8,829 nt of DNA, from positions 1 through 8,829 of the forward strand of contig JAPYSD010000110.1 in assembly GCA_029936705.1 (NCBI GenBank), read 5' to 3'. Of the stretch, positions 6,241-8,829 are shown in pieces. The position numbers and the translations under genes are program-made. Below the pieces are notes generated by a model. That model worked only from the letters and a program-made list of their open reading frames with translations. It was not told where the DNA came from and did no database searches. The DNA is from Croceicoccus sp. Its GTDB lineage: Bacteria > Pseudomonadota > Alphaproteobacteria > Sphingomonadales > Sphingomonadaceae. The first letter of the stretch is position 1; each line of letters opens with the position of its first letter.

Positions 6241-7243
6241 CGTCGCCCGCCCCGAAACTGATCGTGCCAGCATCCGACAGGCGGCGGGCAGCCGCGATCA
6301 TCTCGCGCCGGGCGGCGTCGACATCGGCCAACCTCACGCGTCCGCGTTCCTCCATCTCGTCGCGCAGACCCTCGGCGGCGCGCTCGGACATGGCGGCGAA
6401 GAACACTTTCAGATCGTCGTCCTGCAACGCCTTCAATGCGACCACCAGCACCTCGCTCTCGATCTCGCGCAGCAGCGTGCCCATGTTCTGGCGGTCCAGC
6501 TTGAGCAGGTCGTCGAAGGTGAACATCTCGTCCTCGACCTTGCGGGCAAGCTCGGCGTCGAATTCCTGGATCACCGGCATGATGCGGCGCTCGGCCGCCT
6601 TGTCGGAATTGTTGATTATCTCGGCCGCTTCGCGCGGGCCGCCGATCTTCAGCACCGCTTGCCCGTGATGTTCGGCGATGCGCCGTTCCAGCACTTCTTC
6701 CAGGATCGCCAGCGCATCGCTGCGCACGGGGCCCAATGTCGCCACACGGCGCACGACCTCGCCCTGAACGTCATCGGGCAGCTGGTGCAGCACCTTGGCC
6801 GCGATCTGTGCTTCCAGCTGGACCAGCAGCACGGCGATCGCCTGCGGATGCTCGTCACGCACCAGCGGGACCAGCGATTCCGGCGTCAGCCAGCGGATCA
6901 GCTGCAGCGGGGAAGGGCGCGCCTGCTCGGGCCGGATGCGCTGCATCAGATTGTCGGCCTTCACCGATCCGACCGCACGGGTCATCAGCCCGCGCACCTT
7001 GCCGACCTGGTCGTGGGTCGACAGCGAGCTGTTACCGATCCGGTCGATGAAATGGGCCAGCGCCTCGTCGAGGTCGCCGCCTTCCACTTGCTCCAGCGCG
7101 CACATGCGGTTGCCCAGCACCTGCAACTCCTCGGGATCGAGGCGCGCCAGCAGCTTCGCCGCCCGCTCCTCTTCCAGGATCATCACCATCAGCGCCGCGC
7201 GCGTGGCGGCATCGCCCGGCGCGGCTGTCATCACATCGTCCAT
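6227..7243 (-). CDS. fliG: Flagellar motor switch protein FliG
   Basis: FliG is the rotor protein at the top of the C-ring. It binds FliF by its N-terminal domain and FliM by its middle domain, and meets the MotA stator through its C-terminal domain to generate torque. The length of 338 matches the family. The N-terminal domain (about 12-105) is followed by the middle domain with the EHPQ motif at 131-134 (VRDEHPQAIAVLL). The C-terminal charged helix keeps the torque-type pattern: R288 in MSERAA, then D295-E296 in LRDE, and R304 in GRVRL. Asp-Glu stands where enterobacteria have Asp-Asp, a conservative change. The ATG at 7243 shares one base with the fliF stop (TGATG) and has GGAG 8 nt upstream. 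There are no signs of damage. Confidence 0.98.
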   Translation of the reverse strand: MDDVMTAAPGDAATRAALMVMILEEERAAKLLARLDPEELQVLGNRMCALEQVEGGDLDEALAHFIDRIGNSSLSTHDQVGKVRGLMTRAVGSVKADNLMQRIRPEQARPSPLQLIRWLTPESLVPLVRDEHPQAIAVLLVQLEAQIAAKVLHQLPDDVQGEVVRRVATLGPVRSDALAILEEVLERRIAEHHGQAVLKIGGPREAAEIINNSDKAAERRIMPVIQEFDAELARKVEDEMFTFDDLLKLDRQNMGTLLREIESEVLVVALKALQDDDLKVFFAAMSERAAEGLRDEMEERGRVRLADVDAARREMIAAARRLSDAGTISFGAGDDDFV

Positions 7244-8829
7244 CAGCTAGGCTCCGGCAGGGGGTCGGCGCTGCGAACAGCAGGCTTGCCATTCAGCATG
7301 TCGCGCAAGGCGGCCAGCGCTTCGTCGGGCTTCTCCTCGATCAGCTCGCGCGCCAGCCCGACCTTGCGGTTCAGATCGTCGCGGCGCGCCGCGGCATCCA
7401 TGATCGCCATCAGCTTGCCGCCGCCTTCCGGTTCATGGCCACCGGGCGTGTCCTGCTGGATCTGCAACGCGGGCACTTGCGCTTCCTTCCGCTCACGCAT
7501 GCTTTTCAGGAAGGGGCGCAGACCCAGCAGGACGACCAGGAGGGCGATCACGATGGCCCCGCCGATGCGGAGCAGACGCGCAAACCAGCCGGTTTCGTAA
7601 AATGCGGCATCGGCCCCCTCGACCGGTTCGAAATTGCGGGCGATCACGGTCACCTGGTCGCCGCGTTCGGTATTGGCGCCGACGGCGGAACCGATCAGTG
7701 TCTTGATGTTCGCGATTTCCTGCGGGCTGGCATCGCCCAGCGCTTCCTTGCTGAGCGCGACCGCCACCGACAGGCGTTTGACCCCGCCCGGCGCGCTGTT
7801 CGCGACCGACACCTCGCGGCCCAGTTCCCAGGTCCGGCTCGCGCTGCTTTCCGCCGCGCCATTGCCGCCCTGCGTGACCTCGCCGCCTTCGGGTGCGCGG
7901 TCCTGCGCTTCGGCCGCGGGGGGAGGGGTGTTGGACAGCGCCCCCGGAATGCCCGCGGCATTGCCCGCGGCAGAGGACTGGCTGTTCACCACGTTCTCGC
8001 TGCGCAGCGCGCCATTGCGGTCATAGCTTTCGCTGGCGCGCGTCACCTCGTCCATGTCGATCTCGGCCTGGATCTCGCTGGTGAAATTGCCCTCGCCGAA
8101 CATGGGGGTAAGCAGATGCGCCACCTGCGTGCGCAGCTTGTCCTCGATCCGTGCCTGCAGGTCGAGCCGGTCGTCGGTCTTCAGCACCGGATCGGACAAA
8201 AGGCGCCCCTGCTGGTCCGCCACGCGCACCGCGTCGACCGACATGCCAGGCACCGATGCCGCGACCAGGTTGACGATGGCGCGCACTTGCGAATCCGCCA
8301 GTTGCCGCCCGCGCGCCAGCCGCACCATGACCGAGGCGGAAGGCGGCGTATTCTCGCGCACGAAGGCGGAACGCTCGGCCTCGGCCAGGTGCACGCGCAC
8401 GCTTTCCACGCCCTCGATCTCGGCGATGGTCATCTGCAACTCGCGCTCGCGCGCCACGCGCAGCCGTTCGCCTTCCATCGTCTTGCTCGCGCCCAGCGGC
8501 AGGCTGTCCAGCATCTCGATACTGCTGTCGGGCGTGCCGACCGACGTGTCCGATGCCGCCAGCATGCGGGCGCGGTAGAAATCCTCCTCGTCCACGGTCA
8601 GCACGCCGGTCGCGTTGTCGATGCGCCAGTCGATGCCCTGCGCGTTCAGCAATTGCGTCACCTCGGCGCGGCCCGCATCGTCGAGCCCGGAATAGAGCAT
8701 GCGCTGCGGCGCGGGCGACAATTGCGCCCAGGCCAGCGCCGCCAGTCCGACCGCGCTGACCGCGATGAAGGCAGGCATCATGCGCTGCACCGGTTCCTGC
8801 ACGGCAAAGCTGCGCAACCGGGTGAGGAC
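7243..8829 (-). CDS. fliF: Flagellar MS-ring protein FliF, 5' end cut by window edge
   Basis: FliF builds the MS ring in the inner membrane, the foundation for the rod, export gate and C-ring. The visible fragment is 528 residues and the frame is open to the edge. The first in-frame start-like codon is TTG at 8817, but the true start is probably a little beyond the window because only about a dozen residues would precede the first membrane helix. Numbering from the edge: TM1 at about 18-37; ring-building motifs from about 45 to 220 (YSGLDDAGRAEVTQLL, then LDSLPLGASKTMEGERLR and IAEIEGVESVRVHLAEAE); the RBM3 region with the hallmark GIPGALSNTPP at 293-303; TM2 at about 422-437; and a cytoplasmic tail whose helix LARELIEEKPDEALAALRDML binds FliG. 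A 15-residue Pro-containing tail follows. The stop overlaps the fliG start by one base. Confidence 0.97.
   Translation of the reverse strand, partial: VLTRLRSFAVQEPVQRMMPAFIAVSAVGLAALAWAQLSPAPQRMLYSGLDDAGRAEVTQLLNAQGIDWRIDNATGVLTVDEEDFYRARMLAASDTSVGTPDSSIEMLDSLPLGASKTMEGERLRVARERELQMTIAEIEGVESVRVHLAEAERSAFVRENTPPSASVMVRLARGRQLADSQVRAIVNLVAASVPGMSVDAVRVADQQGRLLSDPVLKTDDRLDLQARIEDKLRTQVAHLLTPMFGEGNFTSEIQAEIDMDEVTRASESYDRNGALRSENVVNSQSSAAGNAAGIPGALSNTPPPAAEAQDRAPEGGEVTQGGNGAAESSASRTWELGREVSVANSAPGGVKRLSVAVALSKEALGDASPQEIANIKTLIGSAVGANTERGDQVTVIARNFEPVEGADAAFYETGWFARLLRIGGAIVIALLVVLLGLRPFLKSMRERKEAQVPALQIQQDTPGGHEPEGGGKLMAIMDAAARRDDLNRKVGLARELIEEKPDEALAALRDMLNGKPAVRSADPLPEPS
7252..7255 (-). promoter_or_regulatory. 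Ribosome binding site for fliG
   Basis: GGAG on the minus strand lies 8 nt before the ATG at 7243, within the last codons of fliF. It supports this start and a stop-start coupling with fliF. Confidence 0.6.

Noticed and set aside
6185..7600. 471-codon open frame on the plus strand opposite fliG
   Set aside because: His/Gln/Arg-rich antisense shadow; the sense strand carries a complete, well-conserved FliG.

Overview
The window is an uninterrupted piece of a flagellar structural operon. All eleven genes lie on the minus strand. Read in the direction of transcription, from high to low coordinates, they are fliF (5' end cut by the window edge), fliG, fliH, fliI, fliJ, fliK, fliL, fliM, fliN, fliO and fliP (3' end cut by the other edge). 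I see no RNA gene, mobile element, CRISPR array or cargo gene, and no non-coding stretch of 300 bases or more. The longest gap is about 45 bp.

The DNA is very GC-rich. The proteins look like alphaproteobacterial versions, probably from the Sphingomonadales (Sphingomonas/Novosphingobium/Erythrobacter type). The hints are a short FliN and FliO, an Ala/Pro-rich FliK ending in a GLYA tail, and the overall codon use. This placement is inferred from protein style; no marker gene was available.

Layout: 7243-8829 encodes the MS-ring protein FliF and 6227-7243 the rotor protein FliG. The export ATPase complex follows: FliH stator (5626-6240), FliI ATPase (4304-5632) and FliJ stalk (3888-4307). Next come the hook-length ruler FliK (2685-3848), the stator-associated FliL (2079-2639), the C-ring proteins FliM (1174-2082) and FliN (885-1160), and the export-gate proteins FliO (601-879) and FliP (1-604). 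Together they make the basal-body base ring, the C-ring/switch, and the ATPase and part of the gate of the flagellar type III secretion system. fliE would be expected beyond the right edge and fliQ, fliR and perhaps flhB beyond the left edge.

Nearly all junctions overlap or touch (GTGA, TGATG and 7-14 nt overlaps), which points to one transcript with translational coupling. Five of the ten visible starts are GTG. I did not find a convincing undescribed system. The most interesting points are a FliM without the usual N-terminal CheY-P docking peptide, a FliH without the N-terminal tryptophans known from enterobacterial FliH, and a cluster of palindromic/direct repeats inside fliK.
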